NCBI GenBank assembly: GCA_015178975.1
Contig: WHVD01000258.1
Span: 1 to 64,000 of the forward strand
Direction: 5' to 3'
DNA length: 64,000 nt
DNA from: Hysterangium stoloniferum
Taxonomy: Eukaryota; Basidiomycota; Agaricomycetes; Hysterangiales; Hysterangiaceae
Part shown: positions 1 through 9,300 of the stretch, piece after piece
Layout of the letters: every line of letters begins with the position of its first letter
Position numbering within the stretch: position 1 is the first letter of the stretch
Program-made: the position numbers and the translations under genes
The notes under the pieces: generated by a model
Database searches by the model: none
The model's input: the letters and a program-made list of their open reading frames with translations, nothing else
Told to the model about the DNA's origin: nothing

Positions 1-1204
1 GGATGGATCCCTTCGACTATGTGTTGATTTTAGAGGACTCAATGCTGTCACCAAAAAGGACAAATATCCACTCCCACTTATATCTGACCTGCTCGATGCT
101 CCGTGGAATGCCCGGATTTACACCAAAATAGATCTCAAGCATGCCTATCATTTGGTCTGGATTGCCGCGGGCGATGAATGGAAAACCACTTTTAGAACCC
201 GCTATGGGCCTTCGAGTGGTTGGTCATCCCTTTTGGACTCACTAATGCCCCGTCTGTTTTTCAGCGTTTTATCAACGACATTTTCTCCGATATGCTCGAT
301 GTATGCGTCATTGTTTACTTGGACGACATTCTTATCTACTCCGAGACCGAGAATCCCGCGGAACACGACAAACAAGTCCGTGAGGTTCTCCGGAGGCTCA
401 GACAACATGGTTTATTCGCAAATGGTAAAAAATGTACTTTTGACACGGACTCCGTGGAATACCTAGGTTTCATGATGGGACCCGATGGACTCCGCATGGA
501 CGAAACTAAAGTGCAAGTCATCAAAGATTGGCCCGAACCCCGAAAAGTTAAAGATATCCAATCCTTCCTCGGCTTTGCCAATTTTTATAGACGTTTTATC
601 CGTGGATATTCCGACATCACGGTACCCCCTTACCCGTCTTACACGTAAGGCCACTCCGTGGAACTTTAACGATAAGTGTCAAAAAGCTTTCAATCTTTTA
701 AAAAATTCTTTTTCCACAGCTCCTATTCTGTCACATTGGAAACCGGACTTCCCGCTCATTGTTGAAACGGACGCCTCCGACTATGCACTTGGAGCCATTC
801 TCTCTATCCAGGACTCCGACGGAGAAGTTCACCCCGTGGCTTTTCTGTCCCGGACTTTTACCGGAGCAGAGCTCAACTACGACGTTCATGATAAAGAACT
901 TCTGGCAATCTTTTCAGCTTTCAAAGCGTGGTGACACTATTTGGAAGGTTCAGGAGCTCCTATTGACGTTGTAACAGATCACACAAACCTGGAATACTTT
1001 TCTACCACAAAACTCTTGACCTGTCGGCAGGCCCGCTGGTCTGAATATCTCTCCACCTTCAACATGATTATCCGTTTTCGACCCGGCCGTCTCGGCGGCA
1101 AACCCGACGCTTTAACTAGACGATGGGACGTCTATCCTAAAGAGGGGAGCAACGACTATGCAACAGTAAATCCGCACAACCTGAAACCTATCTTCACGAA
1201 TTAA
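1..1204 (+). pseudogene. Gypsy-1 reverse transcriptase and RNase H, frameshifted
   Basis: RT domain: the frame is open from base 2 with [29 protein letters not shown] and the catalytic YLDD near 318-329 ([11 protein letters not shown]), then [12 protein letters not shown]. RNase H follows with ETDASDYALGA (catalytic D), SRTFTGAELNY and [11 protein letters not shown]. The frame shifts by one base near 205-215 (within RYG..FEWL) and again near 620-640. An in-frame TGA at 932-934 stands where AW-R-HYL is expected, so it is probably a CGA-to-TGA change, and TAA at 1202-1204 separates it from the integrase in the same frame. The region would encode RT and RNase H for replication of the element. 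The 5' part (gag, protease) is outside the window. Confidence 0.93.
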
Positions 1205-1216
1205 CAACTTACCGCA

Positions 1217-2752
1217 TTGGTCCGCGCAACTTTCCTCGTCAATCCCATTGTCCGTGGAATTATCATTATGGATATCGAAAAGTTACATCAAGATATTCTA
1301 TCGGCAATTCCGCTAGACCCAGTTACTAAAGCTCATCTGGACAATCCCGTGGACCCCGATCAACCTCGGTGGTCTCTTGATCAACATGGTTTCATTAGAC
1401 TTGACGATCGTATCTATGTACCGGACTTCGATGGCCTCCACCTCAGGATCCTTCAATATAAACATGATCATCCACTCTCAGGACATTTTGGGTACAACAA
1501 AACTCTATCATTAATAAGAAGAGAATACACTTGGCCTGGACTCCGTGGATTCGTTAAGCACTATTGTAAATCTTGCACTACTTGTCCCCGCTCGAAATCT
1601 CAGCGACACAAGCCATACGGCCTTTTGAAACAACTCCCGGTACCGGAACACCCATGGAATTCTATATCTATGGATTTCATTGAACACCTACCGGATTCCG
1701 AAGGCTTTTCCGCTATCCTAGTCGTTGTTGACAGATTCTCAAAACAAGGTATATTCATCCCTACTTATGATACAATTACGTCCGTGCAGTTAGCGGAACT
1801 TTTCATTATCCACGTATTTTCCAAGCACGGAGTTCCATCCCACGTGACTTCCGATCGAGGATCAGAGTTCGTGTCTCACTTCTTTAGATCCCTCGGAAAA
1901 TCCTTGGACATGACATTACATTTCACGTCCGGACATCACCCGGAAGGTGACGGACAAACCGAACGCGTCAACCAGACATTGGAACAATACCTCCGCGTAT
2001 ATTGCAACTATCAACAGGACAATTGGAAAACCTTGTTACCACTTGCAGAGTTTGCTTACAACAATGCACCCTCGGCCACTACTGGCGTTTCCCCGTTCTT
2101 TGCAAATAAAGGATATAATCCAAATATTACAGTACATCCAGAATGAAATCTCGCCTCTGTTCGTGCTCAAGAGTTCACCACGGACCTCCACGAGCTCCAC
2201 GAGGAACTCCGGACTGCAATATTGTCCACCCAAGAGCAATACCAACATTCAGCGGACAAACACCGGATCCCGCCACCAAACTTCAAGATTGGCGACCGTG
2301 TTTATGTCAAAGCCCAATTCTTCCGGACTACCCGTCCATCAAAGAAGCTTGCTGAAAAATATTTAGGTCCCTTTGAAATTATCGCACAAGTAGGTTCAGT
2401 TTCTTGGACTCTACGGCTTCCGGATAGCATGCGCGCGGTACACCCGGTATTTCATGTCTCTATGCTAGAACCTTGTACTGCTAACACTATCCTGGATCGC
2501 GTGCAATCTCCGCCTCCTCCTGTCGTCATTGACGGAGAACCCGAGTTTGAAATCTCTCAGATTTTAGATTCAAAAATTGACAAGCGTCGACGCACTTGTA
2601 AACTGCTTTACTTGGTCAAGTGGGCGGGTTACGAGGGCACCGATGAAGAAACCTCATGGATTTTGGCCACGGAACTCGGTAATGCCACGGAAATTGTTAC
2701 TGACTTTCATACAGCTTACCCACTCAAACCTGGACCATTATCGTCTCTCTGA
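1217..2752 (+). pseudogene. Gypsy-1 integrase with C-terminal chromodomain
   Basis: The integrase inserts the cDNA copy. The frame starts with an HHCC zinc-binding module (HDHPLSGHFGYNK, then CKSCTTC). The catalytic core follows with ISMDFIEHL (first D), TSDRGSEFVSHF (second D) and DGQTERVNQTLEQY (E). A GPFEI / VHPVFHVSMLEP module comes next, and then a chromodomain (ISQILDSK...LYLVKWAGYEG...SWI) at about 2550-2720, which in chromoviruses guides insertion to heterochromatin. One TGA at 2144-2146 interrupts the frame, again where Arg would fit; the downstream frame is unchanged, so a single base change separates it from an open pol 3' half. It ends at 2752, about 200 bp from the 3' end of the convergent antisense gene. 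Confidence 0.93.
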
Positions 2753-2955
2753 CCGCACTCCGCGGACCCCGTGTTACGTTTGGACTCATTTTCATTATTC
2801 CCTGTCGCCCTATGTCTCTCTTTGCTTTTACAGGTTCTAACATGTCTGGTCAAGTCTTCAAGCGGACTCTCCACGGACTTTGGCTTTGACTTTTATTTTT
2901 TATGTTTTTCACGCTTTACTTTTATGTTCAATTACTTTTATTTCTATATTACTTT

Positions 2956-3938
2956 TCAGTCTACATTTATGGGACTATGTTTTTTCCCCTCTGCCTCAGC
3001 TACCTCCTCAGGGAGCTCCGCGACCTCCGCGGCAACCCCGTCCTCATCCGATCCGGCATCCTCGGAACTCCCGACTTGCGGCTCTTCAAAGACATAGCCG
3101 CCATACTCCGCCAGGAACTTCCAAAACTCCTCGCAGAGTCCGGACAGCTCCTTTGCCACCACAATTTGGACTTTGTTGCTCTTCCGGAGCAACTCGTTTT
3201 GGGCCTCAATGCCCTCGGCGATCCGTCCAAGGACCTCGTCCAACCCGGACAACCCGTCCGTCCCGCTTATGTCTCGCGCCCCGGATCCCGTGGCCTGCTC
3301 GTGCACAAGCGAGCACCTCGCCTTGAGGTGCGCACATTGATAACATCCCGGCCCCCGGCCGGCCTTTCGGTTGCATTCCGTGTTCCGGTCGTTGCAACCG
3401 GAACACCGCAGCTCGTTCCGCGTCGGAAGACGGACTGGCACCGCCTTCCTTGCCTTCTGTTGAGTTGGTCAGTCTCCGCGGGTATTCCATGCACATGAGG
3501 CCTACCTTTTGGGGGCTCTCTGGCTCCCCCTCGGACTCCGACTCCACCTCTGTCGCTTTGCGCTGAAAATCACAAGTCAGTAAAAAATCGACAAGTGAAT
3601 TTGGGACTTACTTTTCCCGCAACAATGGCGGCCCTCTCCGCGGCCAACCGGGTTTTCTCCGCAGCCACCCGGGCGTTCTCCGCGGCCACTCGCGTAGCCT
3701 CCTCCGCCTCACGTTCCCTCTCCTTTGCGGCCTCTTCCTCCGCGGCCAATGCTTCCTGGTACTCTCTGTCCAGGGCCTCCTCAGCCTCCCTTGCCTCTCT
3801 CTCTGCTGCTTCACGAAGCTGGCGCTGCTCTTCTCGCCGCGCCAACAATTGGGCCGCCGTCCACGGCGCCCGATACGGAGTGCCCGTGGAGGGCCCTGCT
3901 GTCGGCATTGGCTTGCGTGGTGTTGGTTTTGGTCCCAT
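2956..3938 (-). CDS. Antisense Zn2Cys6-like coiled-coil protein inside Gypsy-1 (3 exons)
   Basis: I do not recognise a named family. The gene runs opposite to pol, between pol and the 3' LTR. Proposed exons: 3938-3612 (ATG at 3938), 3562-3506, 3456-2956. Both introns are 49 nt with GTAAGT..CAG and GTAGGC..CAG borders, and both fall between codons. The spliced frame is open for 294 residues. Residues about 30-109 are a charged A/E/R-rich coiled coil. Exon 3 then carries six cysteines spaced C-x2-C-x6-C-x9-C-x2-C-x6-C (CSGCNDR...CYQC), which fits the fungal Zn2Cys6 binuclear cluster spacing, although the usual basic residues are only partly matched. A second helical stretch (LLRKSNKVQIVV) and an acidic tail follow. 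Open splicing next to a broken pol suggests selection or recent decay of pol. DNA binding, regulation of the element or a Gag-like role are all possible. Confidence 0.78.
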
Positions 3939-4147
3939 AGTGACGAAGATGGGGGTAATAAAGAAGAAGAAATTTCTATTTTTCAATTTTTTATATAGGC
4001 TCGTCGCGTTTGAACCTTACCTTCCAGATCACATGACTCTTTGACACATACGTGTAACCGACATGACTTTTGACACATGCGCGTAGCCAACAAGAACCTT
4101 ATTTAGGTCTAGAGCCTCTTTGGGACTTCGGCATAAAGGGAGGATAC
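3939..4147 (+). other. Spacer with polypurine tract before the 3' LTR
   Basis: No open frame of note. AAAGGGAGGA at about 4135-4144 lies just before the LTR start TGTTAC and is a good polypurine tract, the primer for plus-strand synthesis. The promoter of the antisense gene must lie here or in the LTR. Confidence 0.65.
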
Positions 4148-4966
4148 TGTTACGACCGGACAAATCCCGCCGGACTCTGGGCACTAACTCGTACGCGCCC
4201 ACGCGCTACAAGCACCAATCGTCTGTTTATAGGATTTCCCGCCCGGACTCCGTTACGTCAAGACTCGTTACGTTCGACCTCATTAAGACACATATCAGTC
4301 ACCGGACTTCCCCCGGACCCTGTCTCTGTCTATGTCCGTCTTCGTCCCACGCATCAGTCACCGGACCCGCTTAGAATCCCGTCACCACTCTAATCGAGCC
4401 CCGTTCCCGTTTTAGTCAAATGACCTGTCACGATTTAGGACTCCGCTCCCGCTCCATTTCCCGTTATGGGTTATGCTTTGTCACGATTCGGACTCCGCTC
4501 CGTTCCGTCCCGTTCCTAACACCAATTTGGTGTTTACTATTCCCGTTCTATGTTTTGCTCGTTTCGTCTCATTATTACTGGATTCGGTATGTCATGCATT
4601 CCACGGTCTATATAAACTGGCAGATGTTTTACATACAATCCAGTCAGAAAATTAGCTTAGATTCCCCCCAGTAATCTAATACATTTTCCTCTCTAAAACC
4701 CTACTCTTATCAGACCGCTCGCACTAGTCGGAGCCCACGGGCTCCGGCGCATCTATCTCTCTCGACTATCTCGATTCACGACTCTCGACTCACGACTCAC
4801 GACTCACGACCCACGAACCCCCGCCCGGACTCCCCGGGATTCCCGTCCGCCTGTCTGAAATTGGACAACACGATCTAGCGAGGGCGCAGCCTATAAGCTG
4901 AAGCCAAGTCCTACCGGATATCCCGCGGGTTTCTCCGGAAACCCGGCCTGAGTGTGTATCCTAACA
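4148..4966 (+). repeat. 3' LTR of Gypsy-1 (819 bp)
   Basis: It starts TGTTAC and ends CTAACA, so the ends are the short inverted repeat TGTTA/TAACA. A TATA-like TCTATATAAACTGG lies near 4605-4618. A patch of CGACTCACGACTCACGA short repeats lies near 4755-4815. The 20-mer ATAAGCTGAAGCCAAGTCCT at 4893-4912 recurs in other LTR-derived pieces of this window. The boundaries rest on the TG/CA ends, the polypurine tract and the sharp change to AT-rich DNA at 4967; the 5' LTR is not in the window for comparison. Confidence 0.85.
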
Positions 4967-5788
4967 GAAGTTAAGTTTTATGGTAACAAAGTATTCTCAA
5001 AATCATGGTATATAAACAACTTCATCAGTGTTAGAAACAATTTTAATGGATGTAGATTCTATAGAAGTTCTTTTGAAGAGCAATGGAGAGCACTTGTGGA
5101 TAACATTTATTCCAAATCAATAATAATGGTTTACTTAGAAGATAGAAAGTTTTTCACATATTGTCATTGGTGGAATTCTTTAACAGGAAAGATCCAAGGA
5201 GGCTTTCAAAAGAATGTAAATAAGGAAGATATAATTCAATTAATTTCTAACTATAGTTTTAATGGAAATACTACCAAATTTGTTAGATTTGATGATGGGA
5301 TAACCATAGTAGATGAATACAAAAGGTCACAAAAGGGTATTACACTTATACCTGGTCCCAGAGGAGGACTCTATCCTAGGGTTGAGAGTTCATTTTCACC
5401 AAGTGACATAGGACTTGTGGAATACAAAGGAGTAAAGCTTGGTTGGGTTGATACTCATATAACTAAAAAGTCACCTCCCCTTGTCCCAATTCATAAAGTT
5501 AGTAAGAATTTAGAAGAAGTGAGTGATTTGAGAATATCTATGTACAAGGTAGGATATTCAATTCTTAAAGAAAATTCAAAATATCAAGTCATATCAAAAG
5601 GTCAACTTTCATATAGGGGAAAGAATTGTACTGTTATAGAAGTCTTAGACAAAAATTCAGAAGTACTGAAGGTAAGGTGTGGAGAATCCTTACAAAATGT
5701 TGTAAAAGATATGAAAGACAAGACCTATATTGAAACTGGTAAGATAATAATGAGACATGGAGGACAGAAAGATATACTTATAAAATGA
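4967..5788 (+). CDS. Unrecognised AT-rich ORF, 5' end cut by the Gypsy-1 insertion
   Basis: A single frame of about 273 codons stays open from the LTR boundary to TGA at 5786-5788. Composition and codon use (AGA arginine, A/T third positions) differ sharply from the GC-rich Gypsy next to it. The protein is mixed polar with aromatic patches (FFTYCHWWNSLTGKIQGGF near the start, PGPRGGLYPRVESSF in the middle) and a lysine-rich C-terminal third. No signal peptide or membrane segment is visible, and I cannot name the family. The frame has no in-range ATG at the LTR edge, so the true start was probably separated by the retrotransposon. One hypothesis is a fragment of an integrated non-retroviral RNA virus or another foreign replicon; nothing visible proves it. 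Confidence 0.6.
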   Translation, partial: EVKFYGNKVFSKSWYINNFISVRNNFNGCRFYRSSFEEQWRALVDNIYSKSIIMVYLEDRKFFTYCHWWNSLTGKIQGGFQKNVNKEDIIQLISNYSFNGNTTKFVRFDDGITIVDEYKRSQKGITLIPGPRGGLYPRVESSFSPSDIGLVEYKGVKLGWVDTHITKKSPPLVPIHKVSKNLEEVSDLRISMYKVGYSILKENSKYQVISKGQLSYRGKNCTVIEVLDKNSEVLKVRCGESLQNVVKDMKDKTYIETGKIIMRHGGQKDILIK

Positions 5789-5819
5789 AAAAAGTTCAAT
5801 CTGTTGCTTCTGTGGCAGA

Positions 5820-6131
5820 ATGGATCTCCTTGAGACCAATATCACTAACCTCAATGAACAACATATAAATAATATATGTGAGATAGTAGTCTTATCATTG
5901 TCACTAGATCTCAAAATGAAAAAGATTCTTATAGCAGTTGTAGAACTTAATATCAAACTTGTCGAGAAAGGTTCTTCAAAACTTGATGAGAAATCTTGTG
6001 GTAGTGATGTTATATTCTTCCTTCTTAATATTGGAAAAGATCTAGAACATAACTTATTTTCCAAGGTAAATATAGATAATGAGGTAGTGGAGAAATTAGT
6101 TGAATATATAAGAATAACTGAAAATCCCTAA
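5820..6131 (+). CDS. Unrecognised small ORF downstream of the AT-rich ORF
   Basis: 104 codons from ATG 5820 to TAA at 6129-6131, starting 31 bases after the preceding stop. The protein is Leu/Ile/Lys-rich and looks helical (LNEQHINNICEIVVLSLSLD, then VVEKLVEYI at the end), with no motif I recognise. A further ATG at 5785 overlaps the upstream stop as ATGA but opens a frame of only 28 codons. Same AT-rich composition as its neighbour, so probably the same origin; tight spacing of two frames is unusual for fungal nuclear genes. It ends 14 bp before the TA duplication of the MITE. Confidence 0.5.
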   Translation: MDLLETNITNLNEQHINNICEIVVLSLSLDLKMKKILIAVVELNIKLVEKGSSKLDEKSCGSDVIFFLLNIGKDLEHNLFSKVNIDNEVVEKLVEYIRITENP

Positions 6132-6146
6132 AATATTACTACAGTA

Positions 6147-6781
6147 TTTCCCCATAAATCCTATTTTTAAAAGAAATTTCAACCAACCTATTTCCCCACA
6201 ACCCCTCTTTTTAAAAGTAATCCAAAAATCCTTTAAAATCCAATGATAAAATTAAAAATCTGATGTGGTGATGTAGTGGTGACATAGGCTTAGGGGTCTA
6301 CCTTAGACCCTATTCCACATGGATATTTTCTATTGGTATTTTAGGGGGTTTTGAGTATCTTTTTCATGGAAATATTCAATGGTGATGTAGCTCTAATGCT
6401 CCTTCAACTCTATTATTTCTTTTTTCAACTCTATTCTTTCTTCCTTTTTTGGGTAGGAAGAAATAGGAGATAGAGTAACTTAAAAGAATGGATGAGCTAA
6501 GAAATAGGAGATAGAGTAACTTAAAAGAATGGATGAGCTACATCACCATTGAATATTTCCATGAAAAAGATACTCAAAACCCCCTAAAATACCAATAGAA
6601 AATATCTATGTGGAATAGGGTCTAAGGTAGACCCCTAAGCCTATGTTACCACTACATCACCACATCAGATTTTTAATTTTATCATTGGATTTTAAAGGAT
6701 TTTTGGATTACTTTTAAAAAGAGGGGTTGTGGGGAAATAGGTTGGTTGAGATTTCTTTTAAAAATAGGATTTATGGGGAAA
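6147..6781. mobile_element. Foldback MITE with about 250 bp inverted arms (TA target site)
   Basis: The arms at about 6147-6400 and 6534-6781 are near-perfect reverse complements, beginning TTTCCCCATAAATCC and ending GGATTTATGGGGAAA. TA at 6145-6146 and 6782-6783 flanks them, as expected for a Tc1/mariner-type non-autonomous element. The middle holds two copies of a 41-bp unit (6458-6498 and 6499-6539, starting AAGAAATAGGAGATAG). No transposase is encoded. It sits between the plus-strand small ORF and the minus-strand ORF of the AT-rich island. Confidence 0.9.
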
Positions 6782-6784
6782 TAG

Positions 6785-7108
6785 TTAGGGTTCTATTAAA
6801 TAAATTTGAGGATCCCCAGTTATTCCAAGATCTCCTTTTATCTCTTCAAATATAGGTGGAAATCTTGATAAAATCTCCTCAATATTTATTTCTTCTTTAT
6901 GATATAAAGTTTCATAAAGACATAGAATGAAAATACCAGTTTCACCTTTAGGTCTATCCTCTTGTTTTTCAAGTCTGAAATGTAGTACAGGACAACCACT
7001 TCTCCTTATTAAATTTTTGATAGATCCCGTGTATCCATCCTCAGTACTTATACCATGTCTTCGACATTGTTCTAAGATCTTTTCTTTTCTAACTTTATAT
7101 CCAATGAG
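6785..7108 (-). CDS. Unrecognised AT-rich ORF fragment, convergent to the previous ones
   Basis: Read on the minus strand, the frame is open from 7108 (just after a TGA) to TAA at 6785-6787, 107 codons without an ATG near its start. It is lysine/glutamate-rich with RRSGCPVLHFRLE in the middle and ends shortly before the MITE. Base composition matches the ORFs at 4967-6131, so this is probably another piece of the same foreign-looking segment. It is either truncated at its 5' side or a later exon. No family recognised. Confidence 0.45.
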   Translation of the reverse strand, partial: LIGYKVRKEKILEQCRRHGISTEDGYTGSIKNLIRRSGCPVLHFRLEKQEDRPKGETGIFILCLYETLYHKEEINIEEILSRFPPIFEEIKGDLGITGDPQIYLIEP

Positions 7109-7149
7109 TCATGGGAAATCTGTTGGTGAGAGGCACGGGAAATTCTTCT

Positions 7150-7560
7150 GTGCCACTGGAAATACTCCTGCACATGTCTAAAATAATTCCATGCATAAAA
7201 TAATTCTGTGTGGGCAAAAATGCTCCCACGCATGTATAAAATAATTCTGGATGAGTGAAAATGCTCCTGCATGTGTATAAAGTACTTCCATGTGGTTGAA
7301 AATGCCACACGTGTATAAAATGCTTCCATGTGTGCATAACATAATTCTGCATGGGCAAAAATGCTCCTGTGGCACAGCAATAATACTCCCACAGCATGCC
7401 AAATACTGAAATGATTCTGTGCATGTGAAAAATACTCCTGTGGTATCACAAAATACCTCCATGCATCACAAAATACTTCTGTGTTAGTCACAAAATACTC
7501 CCACAAGTTTAGAAATGCTCCTGCAGCATCAAAAAAACTTCCACAAATGCAAAAAAGCCT
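7150..7560. repeat. Degenerate minisatellite (units of roughly 25-35 bp)
   Basis: The same loose unit recurs about a dozen times on the plus strand: A-rich run, then GCTCC or CTTCC, then CATG/TGTG, then ATAAAATA (for example near 7205, 7240, 7290 and 7330). The long minus-strand open frame through it has a repeated, cysteine- and aromatic-rich translation and is a by-product of the repeat, not a gene. Confidence 0.65.
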
Positions 7561-8293
7561 CAGGGTTTGCTCCTGTGCTGACTAATGTCAAACCTTAGTC
7601 ACACTCTCCCACACAGAACCTCCTCAGCATCTATTTGCACCCACAACCCACCAAGCAAAATTCATTTATATGGATGCTGTGCTATATTGGGTAATCCTTT
7701 GAGAATTGTCTCATCTCTGGTATTTGTATTGTGAATCAATCTTTCCAAAAACAACAAAACATTGGAACAATCTTTTGAGCCACTGTATTCCAAAAAATGG
7801 TATTGAGGGACTTGAAGAATACAAAAATCTATACTCAAAAAAATCCACATTCAAACAATCACAGGAGGTGCCAGTGTTTGTTCACTACTACAGAACCAAA
7901 GAACCTGAGATCACTTGGATAGACTCCTGAGTCCAGATACTGACAACACCATCATTACTGTGGAACACATCATTGCCTACTGAAGTCACATCCTGAACAA
8001 AAGCAGAATGCAATTACTCTGCCACAGAATGGGAAGAATTAGGTGCTAAGGAGGGATTGGTATATTTTCACCCCTTTCTAGAGGGTGAACACATACTCCT
8101 CATTGGGATTATTGTCCTGATCAACAGTGCTAATGATTGGGGACAGAGATGGATTATAGTGACTGTCTTGCATTATAATGAATCTGTGGAGAATTAACAA
8201 TAAACAGCAAAGATCCAAATAGATGTCTTTTGATAGCTCAATTCAATGCTATGGTGAAGACATTAAATCTCTAATTGGATTCCACCTTTTCCT
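7561..8293. other. No recognised gene
   Basis: AT-rich decayed sequence. A 74-codon frame at 7706-7930 (plus) could be part of the dead transposon that follows, but no motif supports it. Confidence 0.4.
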
Positions 8294-9300
8294 TTGGGTG
8301 GAGGGAAGTGTTTATTATCACTGCCAAGGCTGCAGGACATGGTATTTATCATGGAAGAATACTTGATCCATCAATATCTGACTCTGACAGTAGGAAAATT
8401 ACCAACATACCATTATGGAAGGTCAAAATCAGTTCTGGATGATAAAGATTTTTATCAATCAATTCATCTCCATCTCCTTGAAAAGAAAAAGAAAAGATAT
8501 ACTAAAACCCAGGACATTTTCTATTTCACTTCATCATCTGAAATGAGTGACCATGTTCCTGGGAATAAAAAAGGAATATCAATCAGGACTGCTCACAACT
8601 GGTTGCAAAAATGGACCGGAGATACAGTATGGTCAGAAGCCAAATGGAATATATAGTGATGGCCATGCACAGGGATATGTTGTTCTGTACTCAAAGGAGT
8701 CCTGGAACAGTCACAAGGATATTTACAGTGAATGGTGACCTTTGACAATGATGGTAATCCCATAGAGCCATAAGGTTTCCTAGTCATATGGTCAGTTCCA
8801 GATAATAACTGTGATCCATGATGAGTCTACATGTTAAGCTGATGATCACAGGAAAGATGAATTGGTCCATGAAAGCTCCCTGAATCCAAAGGTGAAAGTG
8901 TCATATGTATGTCTCATTGATAGTCTCTAATTTTGACATCAGAATGAGGTCCTTGGAAGGATGGAGAACAGTATGGCTTTTTTCTGAAGTGATAGTACTG
9001 CTCTGATGATTTTATGACAGGGAGGCTTGTGTTTCCAAGTTGGGAAAGTCTAAGATGTGTATTTCTCATCCAAATATCTCCTCCAACAACTTGATAAGAC
9101 TATTGAAATATTTGAAGGAAAAACCAATGGTCATGCTATGCTGTAGGTCTTTTTTTGTTTGACAATACACCCAGTCATGAGAAAATAAACCCAGTTACCA
9201 GAAAAGAAGCATATCCTGGATATTTACAGGTGGTAATGACAAGTGGTGATGTTTGACAGCAAACCAGGACAAGTTTGCTGACTAGTGAAATGTCAATTCA
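8294..9300 (+). pseudogene. Dead DDE-superfamily transposase
   Basis: The frame at 8294-8656 ends with ISIRTAHNWLQK, and the other reading frame right after it gives SDGHAQGYVVLYSKESW. Together they match the block ISVRTARRWL...YVDGHERxDVVxYRxEF of a large basidiomycete DDE transposase family known to me. Farther down, near 9145-9190, VGLFLFDNTPSHEKI resembles the second catalytic block (FDNSxNH). Many stops and frameshifts lie between, so only islands can be read. The exact ends and terminal repeats were not found. Confidence 0.55.

Larger units (their letters stand above)
1..4966 (+). mobile_element. Ty3/Gypsy chromovirus, 5' end outside window (Gypsy-1)
   Basis: The 3' two thirds of a Gypsy LTR retrotransposon. 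Order seen: reverse transcriptase, RNase H, integrase, chromodomain, a convergent gene on the other strand, a polypurine tract near 4135-4144, then a 3' LTR (4148-4966). The RT-RNaseH-integrase order defines Ty3/Gypsy, and the C-terminal chromodomain places it among chromoviruses. It has been inserted into the AT-rich sequence that starts at 4967; the presumed target duplication copy on the right is GAAGT (4967-4971), but the left copy lies outside the window. The pol frame is broken by two single-base frameshifts and three stops, so the element is no longer autonomous. Confidence 0.93.

Noticed and set aside
3595-4044. 149-codon plus-strand frame rich in Ala/Ser
   Set aside because: It is the reverse complement of exon 1 of the antisense gene; the minus strand has the intron borders and coiled-coil pattern.
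7072-7506. 144-codon minus-strand frame with many His, Cys and aromatic residues
   Set aside because: Explained by the degenerate tandem repeat; no domain and no consistent codon bias.
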